Counted from the first letter of the stretch, positions 40,738-50,110 are shown. The stretch: 64,000 nt of DNA from GCA-002050365 sp038235165 (GCA_038235165.1 JBBSUG010000024.1:3578-67577), one strand, 5' to 3'. Notes: generated by a model not told the origin, from the sequence alone. Numbers and translations are program-made.

Positions 40738-41484
40738 ATGCACAAATTAGTTTTAATCAGACACGGCGAAAGCCAATGGAATAAAGAAAATCGGTTCACG
40801 GGTTGGAAAGACGTTGACCTTTCGGACAAAGGTCGGACGGAAGCGCACGCGGCGGGAAAACTTTTGAAAGACGAAGGTTTCACTTTCGATGAAGCCTACA
40901 CATCGGTTTTGAAACGCGCCATCCGCACACTTTGGATCATCCTGGACGAAATGGATTTGATGTGGATTCCCGAAACGAAATCGTGGCTGCTGAACGAACG
41001 GCATTACGGCGGCTTGCAGGGTCTGAATAAAGCCGAAACTGCGGCGCAGCACGGCGAAGAGCAAGTTTTAATTTGGCGCAGAAGTTACGACGTTTTGCCG
41101 ACTCTGCTTGAAGAAGGCGACGAACGCTGGATGGGCAAAGACCCGCGTTACGCTTTGATTGAAGCCGAAAACTTCCCGAAAGCCGAAGCGTTGAAAAACA
41201 CCGTCGAGCGCGTCGTGCCGTTTTACGAAGCGGAAATTATGCCGAAAATAAAAGCGGGAAAGCGGATGATTATCGCCGCACACGGCAATTCTTTACGCGC
41301 TTTGGTCAAATATCTCGATCAAATTTCCGATGAAGATATAGTTCAGCGCAATATTCCGACGGGAATTCCGCTCGTCTATGAACTTGACGACGCTTTGAAG
41401 CCGGTGAAAAGTTATTACTTGGGCGATCAGGAAGCGATTGCCAAAGCCGAAGAAGCTGTGGCGAAACAGGGAAAAGCTAAATAA
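40738..41484 (+). CDS. gpmA: 2,3-Bisphosphoglycerate-dependent phosphoglycerate mutase
   Basis: Interconverts 3- and 2-phosphoglycerate in glycolysis and gluconeogenesis. The 248-residue protein carries the RHGE motif with H9 (LIRHGESQWN), then FTGWKDVDLSDKG, a glutamate in WLLNERHYGGLQG and the second catalytic histidine in AAHGNSLRAL. Length equals typical dPGM. It is 70 bp past a secreted-protein gene. Confidence 0.95.
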   Translation: MHKLVLIRHGESQWNKENRFTGWKDVDLSDKGRTEAHAAGKLLKDEGFTFDEAYTSVLKRAIRTLWIILDEMDLMWIPETKSWLLNERHYGGLQGLNKAETAAQHGEEQVLIWRRSYDVLPTLLEEGDERWMGKDPRYALIEAENFPKAEALKNTVERVVPFYEAEIMPKIKAGKRMIIAAHGNSLRALVKYLDQISDEDIVQRNIPTGIPLVYELDDALKPVKSYYLGDQEAIAKAEEAVAKQGKAK

Positions 41485-41504
41485 CACGGGACGGCGGCTC
41501 TAAT

Positions 41505-41828
41505 TCAGCTTTTTGCCGCAAAAGATTTTTCCAAACAGCTATGCGAACAAAAAAAGCTGTTTTTTAATTTAACACCCTGTCCCTGCGAAAACCATTTCTG
41601 ACATTTGGCGCATTTAATGAGCGGCGAGTTGTCGGAAACCGGTTTCGTTTCGATCACCTTTTTTTCGGGTTTGGCATTTTGTTTGAACTGCCGGTATGTT
41701 TTCAGCATAAACCACCCGGTTTGCAGATATTTGCGGTAACGATACGCGGTAATTGCCGTAGAAATCAAAGACAAAACAAAAAACGTGATGACGATCCAAT
41801 AAATCCAATTCATTATTATTATTTTCAC
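41505..41828 (-). CDS. Membrane protein with C-terminal zinc ribbon (PP0621-like)
   Basis: A 107-residue protein with one N-terminal transmembrane helix (about 8-25) and a basic linker. The C-terminal mini-domain holds CAKC...FFCSHSC, close to the PP0621 family, which pairs a membrane anchor with a small zinc site. The biochemical role is unknown. It is convergent with gpmA. A start five codons later (MNWIYW) is also possible. Confidence 0.6.
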   Translation of the reverse strand: MKIIIMNWIYWIVITFFVLSLISTAITAYRYRKYLQTGWFMLKTYRQFKQNAKPEKKVIETKPVSDNSPLIKCAKCQKWFSQGQGVKLKNSFFCSHSCLEKSFAAKS

Positions 41829-42023
41829 TCACATTGAACAATTCTTCAACTCAAAACGGATGTTCAGTGAATAAGGTGAAAAGACGCAAATACAAAAAAT
41901 GGTTTCATCACATTTGAATTGATGTCGAGTCAGCCATTGGCAACTCTCGGGTTCACTCCGACGATCTGGAAGAGAGTGTTTGCCGAATATCTCTGGCAAA
42001 ATCGTAAAATCAGGTATTTTGAA

Positions 42024-42488
42024 ATGCAAATCATTGAACAAAGCAAATTAACATCAGTTCAAAAAAATCGAATTGTCGAACTGTGGAATGCAGAATACCC
42101 GGAAAATCTGGCGTTTTCAGAAGTTTCGGGGTTTGATGTTTATTTGAATGAACGTCCGAATCAAAAGCATTTTTTGTTGATGAGTGCAGCGAATGAGATT
42201 ATCGGCTGGGTGTGTGCATTTGAACGTGAAGGCGCAAGATGGTTTGCGATAATTATTGACGAAAGACATCAAGGAAAAGGTTTCGGCGTGAAATTAATTG
42301 ATACGCTGAAAGCAGCGAAAAATCAATTTTTCGGTTGGGTAATAGACCACTCAGACAGCAGAAAATCGAATGGTGAAACTTATCAATCGCCGCTCGGTTT
42401 CTACCGGAAACTCGGTTTTACGGTTCACGAAAGCGAGAGAATCGAAAAGGACGGGATTTCAGGCGTGAAAATTGAATGGAAAAAATGA
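42024..42488 (+). CDS. GNAT-like acetyltransferase
   Basis: From ATG 42024 the 154-residue protein fits the GNAT fold: WFAIIIDERHQGKGFGVKLI is motif A (Q-x-x-G-x-G region QGKGFG), and LGFYRKLGFTVHESERI is the C-terminal part. A longer frame from 41919 is open but adds 35 residues unlike the family. The substrate is unknown. It is followed by a terminator hairpin shared with the convergent GlxA-type regulator gene. Confidence 0.75.
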   Translation: MQIIEQSKLTSVQKNRIVELWNAEYPENLAFSEVSGFDVYLNERPNQKHFLLMSAANEIIGWVCAFEREGARWFAIIIDERHQGKGFGVKLIDTLKAAKNQFFGWVIDHSDSRKSNGETYQSPLGFYRKLGFTVHESERIEKDGISGVKIEWKK

Positions 42489-42501
42489 AAAAAATCGAGC
42501 G

Positions 42502-42544
42502 GAGTTTTTAGAAAACAGACTGCTGTTTGTTGGAACGAAAACTC
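42502..42544. terminator. Bidirectional terminator
   Basis: Outer GAGTTTT (42502-42508) and AAAACTC (42538-42544), inner AAACAG (42513-42518) and CTGTTT (42523-42528) around a 4-base loop, with T runs after it. It lies between the convergent GNAT and regulator genes. Confidence 0.6.
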
Positions 42545-42552
42545 TTTAATTT

Positions 42553-43521
42553 TCACGCTTCTTTGTTATATTTATTTCGATAATCGTAAGGTGTCATTCC
42601 GGTAATTTTTTTGAATGTTCCGCGAAAGGATTTGGTGTCGGAATAGCCGACATCGAACATTACTTCGGTGATGTTTTTGCGGCTCGTTTCAAAACTCTTT
42701 TTGGCGGCTTCGATCTTTACGCGCTGAACGTATTCGTTGACGGTGTTGTTTGTGGCGCGTTTGAATCTTCGCTCAAAACTGCGTCGGCTGATAGCGAATT
42801 TTTCGGATAATCGGTCGGTCGTGAACTTTTCCTCGACGTTATTTTCGATAAATCTCTGCGCCGCTTTGATGTCTTCGTCGGTGTGTTCTTTCTGACCTTT
42901 GAAGATCGTAAAGTGCGTTTGGCTGTGGCGTTCGATGTCTATGGCGAAAATTTTGGCGGTTTGAATTGCGGTTTCGCGGTCGGTGAATTTCTCGACAAGG
43001 TAAATCAGCAAATTAAAATATGAAGTCGCGCCGCCGCTCGTGTAAATGCCGTCTTCTTCGGTGATTATCTTGTCGGTTTGCAGATCAACTTTGGGAAACA
43101 TTGCACGGAATTCGTCAGCCGCCAGCCAATGTGTTGAGCATTTTTTGCCATCTAAAAGTCCCGTTTTCGCCAACATAAATGCGCCGACGCAGAGGCTGAC
43201 GACTTCCGCGCCCTTTTTATGTTTTTCGACAATCCACGGAATGAATTCTTTGTTCGTTTCCAAAAACTGTTCGGTGTCGCCGTAAAATGCGGGAACGAAG
43301 ATCAAATCCGTCTTTTTCACATCGTCCAAAAACAAATCAGAATGAACGGAAAACGCGCTGTTGTGCAGTTTTACTTCTTTCGACAATCCGACAAATTTTA
43401 TATCGAAAAGTGCGGGTTTTACTAAACTATTAACTTGCGAAAAAACGTGGCGCGGATCGTCAATTGCCGCTAAAACTGCGGATTCCGGGACGAGTATGGA
43501 AATGTGTTTCATAATTTTCAT
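42553..43521 (-). CDS. GlxA-type AraC family transcriptional regulator
   Basis: Starting at MKIMKHISILVPESAV (ATG 43521), the 322-residue protein has an N-terminal DJ-1/PfpI-like domain with the SLCVGAFMLAKTGLLDGK nucleophile elbow and THWLAADEF, then two AraC-type helix-turn-helix motifs (LSEKFAISRRSFERRFK and ITEVMFDVGYSDTKSFRGTF). Such regulators often sense small metabolites. The 66-bp hairpin repeat touches its start codon. Target genes are unknown; the DUF1428 and VOC genes downstream on the other strand are candidates by position. Confidence 0.88.
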   Translation of the reverse strand: MKIMKHISILVPESAVLAAIDDPRHVFSQVNSLVKPALFDIKFVGLSKEVKLHNSAFSVHSDLFLDDVKKTDLIFVPAFYGDTEQFLETNKEFIPWIVEKHKKGAEVVSLCVGAFMLAKTGLLDGKKCSTHWLAADEFRAMFPKVDLQTDKIITEEDGIYTSGGATSYFNLLIYLVEKFTDRETAIQTAKIFAIDIERHSQTHFTIFKGQKEHTDEDIKAAQRFIENNVEEKFTTDRLSEKFAISRRSFERRFKRATNNTVNEYVQRVKIEAAKKSFETSRKNITEVMFDVGYSDTKSFRGTFKKITGMTPYDYRNKYNKEA

Positions 43522-43587
43522 TGCAGAAACACGCACGAAGTAAGTGTGTGAAACTGTTATCACACTTACTTCGTGCGTGTTTCTGCA
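43522..43587. repeat. 66-bp hairpin repeat, family copy 2 (ACGAAGTAAG core)
   Basis: TGCAGAAACACGCACGAAGT at 43522-43541 and the following bases to 43547 pair perfectly (26 bp) with 43562-43587 around a short loop. The core and TGCA ends match copy 1 at 2308-2372. It is placed directly ahead of the start codon of the GlxA-type regulator gene. Confidence 0.75.
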
Positions 43588-43732
43588 TTAATTCAAATAT
43601 CCGAAAAGTTTGTCGCAAACAACCCGCAACTTTGTCGTATTTACACCGCGCATTATCTCATAATGGGTGTTAATGTGTAAAGACGATAAGAAATTGTCTT
43701 ATCTGTGAAACGTAATAAATAGGAGAAATAAA

Positions 43733-44101
43733 ATGGGAAAATATGTAGATGGATTTTTACTTCCGATTGCGAAAGACAAGATCGGAGAATATAAAGAAAT
43801 GGCAAACAAAGCGGGCAAAGTTTGGATGGAATACGGCGCGTTAGCGTTTTGCGAATGTGAAGGGGACGATCTGGAAGTCGAGGGAATGTTTTCGTTTCGG
43901 ACGGCGGCGGACGCGGCGGAAAATGAAACTGTGATTTTTTCGTGGATTATGTTTGAATCCAGAGAACACCGCGACGAGGTGAACGCTAAAGTTATGGAAG
44001 ACGAGCGTTTGAAGGAAATGATGGAGAATAAAAATCCGATTTTTGATTTCAAACGGATGCCTTACGGCGGTTTTAAAACTTTGGTGAATTTTAATAAATA
44101 A
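43733..44101 (+). CDS. DUF1428 family protein
   Basis: A 122-residue protein of the DUF1428 family (YbaA-like): GKYVDGFLLPIAKDKIGEYK at the start, WMEYGALAFCECEGDDL, then FSWIMFESREHRDEVNAKVM and FDFKRMPYGGFKTLV at the end. These proteins adopt an ABM-like ferredoxin fold; their reaction is unknown. A GGAGA site precedes the ATG. It forms a gene pair with the following VOC protein. Confidence 0.88.
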   Translation: MGKYVDGFLLPIAKDKIGEYKEMANKAGKVWMEYGALAFCECEGDDLEVEGMFSFRTAADAAENETVIFSWIMFESREHRDEVNAKVMEDERLKEMMENKNPIFDFKRMPYGGFKTLVNFNK

Positions 44102-44122
44102 ATAAAAAGGAGAATAAAAAAA

Positions 44123-44560
44123 ATGGCAAATATTAATCCATATTTGGATTTTGACGGAAATGCGGAAGAAGCATTAAATTTTTACAAATCGGTTTTCGGC
44201 GGCGAATTTACGGCGTTGATGCGTTATAAAGAAATGTCGGGCGCGGAATGTGACGGAATGAAATTGGCGAATGATGAACTCGAAAGGGTGATGCACATTT
44301 CATTGCCGATAGGAAATAACAGCATTTTGATGGCATCGGACGTACTTGAATCAACGGGACAAACACGAATTGTCGGCACAAATTTTTCGGTTTCGATTGG
44401 TGCGGACAGCAAGGAGGAAGCGGAAAAACTTTATCACGGTTTGGCGGACGGCGGAACGATGACGATGCCGATTGCCGATGCTTTTTGGGGCGCGTATTTC
44501 GGGATGTTGACGGATAAGTTCGGCGTTCAATGGCTTGTTAATTACGATTACAAAAAGTAG
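44123..44560 (+). CDS. VOC family protein, PhnB-like
   Basis: A 145-residue glyoxalase/bleomycin-resistance superfamily protein of the PhnB type: ANINPYLDFDGNAEEALNFY, FTALMRYKEMSG, ILMASDVLES and the C-terminal AYFGMLTDKFGVQWLVNYD. It is not clear that it is an enzyme; PhnB-like members often are not. A GGAG site precedes the ATG. It is followed by a clear intrinsic terminator. Confidence 0.88.
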   Translation: MANINPYLDFDGNAEEALNFYKSVFGGEFTALMRYKEMSGAECDGMKLANDELERVMHISLPIGNNSILMASDVLESTGQTRIVGTNFSVSIGADSKEEAEKLYHGLADGGTMTMPIADAFWGAYFGMLTDKFGVQWLVNYDYKK

Positions 44561-44573
44561 GTTTCAATAAGAC

Positions 44574-44616
44574 AAAATCGGGCAAGAAGAAATGAGATTT
44601 TAGTTGCCCGATTTTT
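44574..44616 (+). terminator. Intrinsic terminator of the DUF1428-VOC operon
   Basis: AAAATCGGGCAA (44574-44585) pairs with TTGCCCGATTTT (44604-44615) and a T run follows. It lies just behind the VOC gene. Confidence 0.75.
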
Positions 44617-44721
44617 AGTAAGTACGAGGAAAATTCCGATTGCAAGTTTGCTTTTCCCAGCAATTTTGTTTTTGTCTTACATAAATCGGGAAAAATATTA
44701 CACGCTTTTGGAGGCAAAATA

Positions 44722-45294
44722 ATGAGAAAATTAAAACTACAAATGCAGATGTCTATTGACGGATACGTCGCCGGACCGAACGGCGAACTCGATTGGATGA
44801 CTTTTTCTTTGGATGAAAAAGCATTAGCTCGCCTAAATGAATTAACCGATTCGTCTGACACCATCTTGATGGGTAGAAAAATGACCGACGGTTTCATTAA
44901 TCATTGGTCGAGTGTTTTAGAGAATCCTGAAAGTCCGCTATATTCTTTCGCCCGAAAAATGATTGACATTCCGAAAGTAGTGTTCAGCAAAACGGTCAAA
45001 GAATCTAAATGGGCAAACACGACTCTGGCAAACGGCGATATTGTCGAGGAAGTCGAAAACCAAAAAAGTAGAAACGGCAAAGATATTCTTGTCCACGGCG
45101 GCGCGGGCTTTGTCAGTTCCTTAATACAAAACAATCTAGTTGACGAATATCATTTTTTAGTTAATCCGGTCGCCATCGGCAAAGGAATGTCTATTTTCGG
45201 AGATTCGTATGAAAGATTGAATCTTCGATTTATCAAATCCGAAGCATTTTCCAACGGTAAAGTCGAGCTTTGCTACGAGCCGCAAAAAACTTAA
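44722..45294 (+). CDS. Dihydrofolate reductase-like (RibD C-terminal) protein
   Basis: A 190-residue protein of the RibD-C/DHFR superfamily: KLKLQMQMSIDGYVAGPNGEL opens the nucleotide-binding sheet, then TILMGRKMTDGF, VVFSKTVKES and DILVHGGAGFVSSLIQ follow. NADPH binding is likely; the substrate is unknown. Members lie in many soil-bacterium gene clusters with VOC proteins, as here. A good GGAGG site precedes the ATG. Confidence 0.85.
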   Translation: MRKLKLQMQMSIDGYVAGPNGELDWMTFSLDEKALARLNELTDSSDTILMGRKMTDGFINHWSSVLENPESPLYSFARKMIDIPKVVFSKTVKESKWANTTLANGDIVEEVENQKSRNGKDILVHGGAGFVSSLIQNNLVDEYHFLVNPVAIGKGMSIFGDSYERLNLRFIKSEAFSNGKVELCYEPQKT

Positions 45295-45307
45295 AGGAAA
45301 CATTTTA

Positions 45308-45664
45308 ATGAAATATAATTCTATCGAAGCATTCGTTCCGGCGGGGAACAATTTTAAGAAATCGCGGCAATTGTTTTTAGAATTAGGTTTTAAAATCATT
45401 TGGGAAACCGATGATTACGTCGGTTTTGAAAATAACAGCTGTAAATTTATTCTGCAAGGTAATGACAACAAAGAATTCGCCGAAAACTTCATGATGAGCG
45501 TTAAAGTTGGTGATTTGGACGTATTCTGGGGAGAAATCAGCGCATTGAGTTTGCCGGAAAAGTTCGGTGTGAAACTCAATGCGCCGAAAGATTTTCCGTG
45601 GGGCAGAGAGGTTAATTTGATTGACATCGCGGGCGTTTGCTGGCATTTTGCGGAAGAGAAATAA
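45308..45664 (+). CDS. VOC superfamily protein
   Basis: A 118-residue single VOC unit: IEAFVPAGNNFKKSRQLFLE opens it, GFKIIWETDDYVGFEN and FMMSVKVGDLDVFWGEI are the middle strands, and REVNLIDIAGVCWHFAEE the end. Conserved metal ligands are not clear. It is 14 bp past the reductase gene and likely in the same operon. Confidence 0.75.
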   Translation: MKYNSIEAFVPAGNNFKKSRQLFLELGFKIIWETDDYVGFENNSCKFILQGNDNKEFAENFMMSVKVGDLDVFWGEISALSLPEKFGVKLNAPKDFPWGREVNLIDIAGVCWHFAEEK

Positions 45665-45722
45665 CAACTTACAATGCGAATCATTAGTTGCAATTTCAAA
45701 GGTCAGTTAAATATATTGCTTA

Positions 45723-45781
45723 GCGAACTTTGCGCCCCCAGCGTGAAATAATTTATCTCACGTTGGAAAACCAAAGTTCGC
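45723..45781. repeat. 59-bp hairpin downstream of the VOC gene
   Basis: GCGAACTTTG (45723-45732) pairs with CAAAGTTCGC (45772-45781), and CAGCGTGA with TCACGTTG inside. It could be a terminator or a repeat element. Between 45665 and 46126 the only other items seen are this hairpin and a 37-residue open frame at 45975. Confidence 0.5.
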
Positions 45782-45974
45782 CAAGAAAAACTATTATTTC
45801 AAAATTCCAGCTCAACTACTGATTCGCGTTTATAAAAGGAAAAAACGATAAAGTGTTAATCTAATTTTTGAAGCAAATCTGTTTTGAAAAAGGAATTAAC
45901 GAATCGTTTGTTGGTACGGAAGCAGTGAAGCAGATATAAATTCAGTTTGGTTTAATGACAAATTCGGGTAGAAT

Positions 45975-46088
45975 ATGACGATGATCAATCAGGAAAAAGT
46001 TCGCAAATTTATGTGGTTTAGTTTGGGGATTGCCGGTGCGCTGAGCATTTTGTTAATTATACAGAAAATATTCGGTGCGGGCAGTTGA
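45975..46088 (+). CDS. Small membrane protein (37 aa)
   Basis: ATG 45975 opens 37 codons (MTMINQEKVRKFMWFSLGIA...) with one hydrophobic helix of about 20 residues (SLGIAGALSILLIIQKIFG) and a short positive N-terminus. The composition is that of a membrane mini-protein. No family was recognised and there is no strong ribosome site, so it may not be translated. It lies in a 460-bp stretch otherwise without genes. Confidence 0.35.
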   Translation: MTMINQEKVRKFMWFSLGIAGALSILLIIQKIFGAGS

Positions 46089-46126
46089 GAATCGGCTGAT
46101 CTTAAATATCTCCAAGGACGAAAAAT

Positions 46127-47281
46127 TTATTCGACAAAAAGGCTTTCGATCTTATTTTCCAGTTCCGCGCCGTGCAGATTTTTGGCGATGATTTTCCCGT
46201 CTGCATCAATTAGAAAATTTGCGGGCAGTGCAGTAACGGCATATTGAAAAGTGACGGGCGTTTCAAATTCCTGTAATGTTGATACGTTTATCCAAGTGCG
46301 TTTGTCCTGTTCGATGGCGTTCAGCCAAGCGGCTTTTTCCGTTTCCAGACCAACTCCGTAAATCTCGAATCCCCGCGATTTGAATTTGTCGTACATACGG
46401 ACGAGTTCCGCGCTTTCACGACGACACGGCGCACACCAGCTTGCCCAAAAATCAATCAAAATATACTCGGATTTTATTGAGGATTTCTCTTTTATCGAAG
46501 AAAGCGGGATTTCCATTCCGTTTCGGTCGCGCATTTTTATTTCAGCCGCCGTTCCGCCGATGCTCGTGTTTTTAAGTATTTTTACCTTTTCCACAATTTT
46601 TTCGGTGACGGCAAGCTGCGGATGATCTTTTTGAAAAGCCGTCGCCAGCGATTCGAGAAACGGAAGATTGCGGTCGCCGTCCCACCTAATCGAAGTCGCG
46701 TACACGGCAATCGAAGTTCCCATATTTTTTTCGATGTAATTAATCAATTCGTCTTTGTGTTTGTCGTAATTTTCGATTTCCAGCTCGCCCAATCGGGCAA
46801 TTTCCGCATCATCGGCAGGATTGCTTTTATCTTTTAGTTGTTTGATTTTTTCGCGCACCGAAATTACCAAAGAATCCAGCGACTTTTTACGAAACGCTTC
46901 GTATCCTTCAAGTTTTTCAGTGTCGGCAGAACCCGAAACCTTGACCGTTGACCAATCGTCGGCATCGCCGCTAATGACAACTTTCTGGTTTTTATCAATT
47001 GCGAGGGTGATATTTTTCTCGTCATCAAAATTTATCGTGTAAATATGCGGTTCGAGATTGAAATCCATCTCGAAGTTCCCGTTTTTATCAACCGGAATTT
47101 CGCTGATTACGCGGTTTTGTTTGCGGTAAATGTCTTCTTCCAAAAGCAAATTTAAAGTGCTTTTCTGATAGTTTTTGATGTTTCCCGCAATGCTGAATGT
47201 CGGAGTTTCCCGGTGGCGGCAGGAGGGAATTATTGCGAAGATCAACAGCAGAGCCACAAGTTTGATTTTATTTGAGAGCAT
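46127..47281 (-). CDS. TlpA-like thioredoxin-fold lipoprotein
   Basis: A 384-residue exported protein. Starting at MLSNKIKLVALLLIFAIIPS the leader ends in a lipobox before Cys (IPSC), so it is probably anchored in a membrane as lipoprotein. The first half is a DUF4369-type beta domain (FSIAGNIKNYQKSTLNLLL), followed by a helical region and a C-terminal thioredoxin domain with WASWCAPCRRES. Reduction of periplasmic disulfides is likely. Longer frames to 47365 add non-leader residues. Confidence 0.85.
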   Translation of the reverse strand: MLSNKIKLVALLLIFAIIPSCRHRETPTFSIAGNIKNYQKSTLNLLLEEDIYRKQNRVISEIPVDKNGNFEMDFNLEPHIYTINFDDEKNITLAIDKNQKVVISGDADDWSTVKVSGSADTEKLEGYEAFRKKSLDSLVISVREKIKQLKDKSNPADDAEIARLGELEIENYDKHKDELINYIEKNMGTSIAVYATSIRWDGDRNLPFLESLATAFQKDHPQLAVTEKIVEKVKILKNTSIGGTAAEIKMRDRNGMEIPLSSIKEKSSIKSEYILIDFWASWCAPCRRESAELVRMYDKFKSRGFEIYGVGLETEKAAWLNAIEQDKRTWINVSTLQEFETPVTFQYAVTALPANFLIDADGKIIAKNLHGAELENKIESLFVE

Positions 47282-47550
47282 AATATGTTTGATTTTGGCT
47301 GAATTTTTGACGGCACTTTGAAAATGCATTAAACCAAAACAAGGGTCAACGGCAAATGAAGTCAAATTTTATTCGCCAAATATGACTATTCCAATTCGGT
47401 CCCGGTAAATTCCTGCATTTCACAAAATATGTGAAATTGTAAGAACTTTGTCGAAGAAAAAGATAAAAGCTAATCACGAAGTAAAGAGTTTTAATATTAA
47501 ATTGAGTTGGTGTAGAATTATCGAATAATCTACCCGTTCAAATCCAAAAA

Positions 47551-49845
47551 ATGAAAATATTTTATGCTTTCGTTGTTTTGTTCGCTTTTCAAATGACCTC
47601 ATCAGCGCAAAAAATTGAAAATTATATTCAATACGTCAACCCGCTGATCGGCACTCAGAAGATGGGACACACTTATCCGGGCGCGACGGTACCGTTCGGC
47701 GCAGTGCAGCTTTCGCCCGACACGGACGAGCAGCCTTATCTGATCGGCGGTAAATATAACCCGGCAACTTATCGGTACTGCGCCGGTTATAATTACGACG
47801 ACGCAACGATTGTCGGGTTTTCGCACACGCATTTTTCCGGGACGGGACATTCGGATTTGGGCGATTTTTTAATAATGCCGACGGTCGGCGATTTGCAGCT
47901 TGAACCGGGCGACAAAAGCAATTCGAAAAGCGGTTTTCGGTCGGCGTTTTCGCATTCGACGGAAATCGCTGAACCGAATTACTACAAAGTTCTATTGGCG
48001 GACGATAATATTCTCGCCGAATTAACAACGACAACTCGCGTTGGTTTTCATCAATATACTTTTCCCGAAAGCGATAACTCTCACATTATCCTGGATTTAA
48101 TGCACGGCATTTATAATTACGACGGAAAAAATGTCTGGACATTCGTGCGCGTCGAAAACGATCACACGATTACGGGTTTCCGGCAGACGAATGGCTGGGC
48201 GCGGACGCGGACGGTTTATTTTGCGATGGAATTTTCCAAACCGTTCACGAATTACGGCTTTAAAGATTTCAAACCGTCGCCGTATAAAGGTTTCTGGCGC
48301 AAATTCGACCAGACGAAAAAATTCCCTGAAATGGCGGGCGAGCAGATTCGTGCATATTTCGATTTCAAAACGGCGAAAGGCGAGAAAATCAAGGTAAAAT
48401 TCGCGCTGTCGCCGGTTTCGACGGAAGGCGCAATGAATAATTTGAAACTCGAAACGCCCGGTTGGGATTTCGACAAAGTTAAAAATGCCGGACAAAATTT
48501 GTGGAATGCCGAACTTGGCAAAATCGCCGTCACTGCCGATTCAAAAGATGATTTGACAAATTTTTATACGGCGATGTATCACGCTTTTATCAGCCCAACG
48601 GTTTATATGGATGCTGACGGTCAGTATAAAGGCTTGGATCAAAACGTCCATTCGGCAAAAGGATTTACAAATTACACGACCTTTTCGCTGTGGGACACAT
48701 ATCGCGCTCTGCACCCGCTTTTTAACATTATTCAGCCGCAACGCAACCGCGAGATGGTCAATTCGATGCTCGCGCATTATGATCAGAGCGTTCACAAAAT
48801 GCTTCCTATCTGGTCACATTACGCCAACGAAAACTGGTGTATGATCGGTTATCATTCGGTTTCGGTGATTGCTGATGCAATCGTCACCGGCAACATCGAA
48901 GGCATCAACGCGGAACACGCGCTCGATGCAATGGCGAACACAGCGCGAACGAAATATTACGATGGTTTGGGGTTTTATATGAAACTCGGCTATGTTCCCG
49001 AAGATGAAAATTCTTTGAGCGTGTCGAAAACTTTAGAATATGCTTACGATGATTATGCAATCGCGCAGGCGGCGAAAAAACTCGGCAAAACAGCGATTTA
49101 CGACGAATTTATCAAACGTTCGGAGAATTGGAAAAACGTTTATGATGCGTCGGTCGGTTTTACGCGCCCAAAAATGACGGACGGAAAATTCAGCGAAAAA
49201 TTTGACCCGCTGAAAACCGAAGGGCAGGGATTTATTGAGGGAAACGCGTGGAATTACAGTCTTTATGTGCCGCATAATCCCGAAAAAATGATTGAAATGA
49301 TGGGCGGCAAAGCGAAATTTGCGGCGCATTTGGACGAACTTTTCACGATGCACTTGCCGGACGAGTTTTTTGCCGCGACCGAAGACATCACACGCGAAGG
49401 AATTATCGGCGGCTATATTCACGGCAACGAACCTTCGCACCACGTCGCTTATCTTTACAACTGGACTGACAGCCCGTGGAAAACGCAGGAACGGGTGCGA
49501 ATGATTCTGAAAAATCAATATAAAGATACGCCCGACGGACTCGGCGGCAACGACGACTGCGGGCAGATGTCAGCGTGGTACTTGTTTTCGAGTTTGGGTT
49601 TTTATCCGGTCGCGCCCGCTTCCGGGCAATATCAAATCGGCAGTCCGGCGATCAAATCAGCGGTTTTGAAACTCGAAAACGGCAAAACTTTGACGATAGA
49701 AGCCGAAAATCAATCTGACAAAAATGTTTACGTGCGAAAAGTAGTCATCAACGGCAGAGAACTCAATCGCAATTACATTACCTCTTCTGAAATAATGAAT
49801 GGCGGGAAAATTGCATTTTCGATGAGCGATAAACCAAAAGTGTGA
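47551..49845 (+). CDS. Glycoside hydrolase family 92 alpha-mannosidase
   Basis: A 764-residue exo-alpha-mannosidase-type enzyme with a signal peptide (cleavage near SSAQ, residue 19). Diagnostic GH92 stretches are YVNPLIGTQKMGHTYPGATV, GFSHTHFSGTGHSDLGDF, FSLWDTYRALHPLFN, WSHYANENWCMIGYH and DSPWKTQERVRMIL, with the late GNDDCGQMSAWYLFSSLGFY. Such Ca-dependent enzymes release mannose from glycans. It probably acts in the periplasm or outside. It is monocistronic here. Confidence 0.94.
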   Translation: MKIFYAFVVLFAFQMTSSAQKIENYIQYVNPLIGTQKMGHTYPGATVPFGAVQLSPDTDEQPYLIGGKYNPATYRYCAGYNYDDATIVGFSHTHFSGTGHSDLGDFLIMPTVGDLQLEPGDKSNSKSGFRSAFSHSTEIAEPNYYKVLLADDNILAELTTTTRVGFHQYTFPESDNSHIILDLMHGIYNYDGKNVWTFVRVENDHTITGFRQTNGWARTRTVYFAMEFSKPFTNYGFKDFKPSPYKGFWRKFDQTKKFPEMAGEQIRAYFDFKTAKGEKIKVKFALSPVSTEGAMNNLKLETPGWDFDKVKNAGQNLWNAELGKIAVTADSKDDLTNFYTAMYHAFISPTVYMDADGQYKGLDQNVHSAKGFTNYTTFSLWDTYRALHPLFNIIQPQRNREMVNSMLAHYDQSVHKMLPIWSHYANENWCMIGYHSVSVIADAIVTGNIEGINAEHALDAMANTARTKYYDGLGFYMKLGYVPEDENSLSVSKTLEYAYDDYAIAQAAKKLGKTAIYDEFIKRSENWKNVYDASVGFTRPKMTDGKFSEKFDPLKTEGQGFIEGNAWNYSLYVPHNPEKMIEMMGGKAKFAAHLDELFTMHLPDEFFAATEDITREGIIGGYIHGNEPSHHVAYLYNWTDSPWKTQERVRMILKNQYKDTPDGLGGNDDCGQMSAWYLFSSLGFYPVAPASGQYQIGSPAIKSAVLKLENGKTLTIEAENQSDKNVYVRKVVINGRELNRNYITSSEIMNGGKIAFSMSDKPKV

Positions 49846-49891
49846 TTTGTCCAATTAGTCAAGTCAGATGTTTAATTGTAATATTTGTAGT

Positions 49892-50110
49892 ATGAGTAAT
49901 GAAAATGAAGAACAAAAAAACGAGATAAATCACACGACGGAAAATGTCGAATCGGTCGGGCAGATGATTCTCGGCGAAATTCAGGTGATCGGCGGAATTC
50001 TAACCGGCGACCCGATCACGCAGGCGGAAGGAGAATACAACGTCGAAGCAGGAACTATTCATCAGGAAACCAACAAAAATTTGACGGTGATGGATGAAGA
50101 AGAATCGTGA
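49892..50110 (+). CDS. CsbD-like small stress protein
   Basis: From ATG 49892 the 72-residue acidic protein contains GEIQVIGGILTGDPITQAEG followed by EYNVEAGTIHQETNK, close to the CsbD family pattern of small stress-induced proteins. A start 8 codons earlier (49868) is open but lacks family similarity. The role of CsbD proteins is not known at the molecular level. Confidence 0.6.
   Translation: MSNENEEQKNEINHTTENVESVGQMILGEIQVIGGILTGDPITQAEGEYNVEAGTIHQETNKNLTVMDEEES

Noticed and set aside
43699..44052. 117-residue open frame opposite the DUF1428 gene
   Set aside because: It is the antisense shadow of a well-supported DUF1428 gene.
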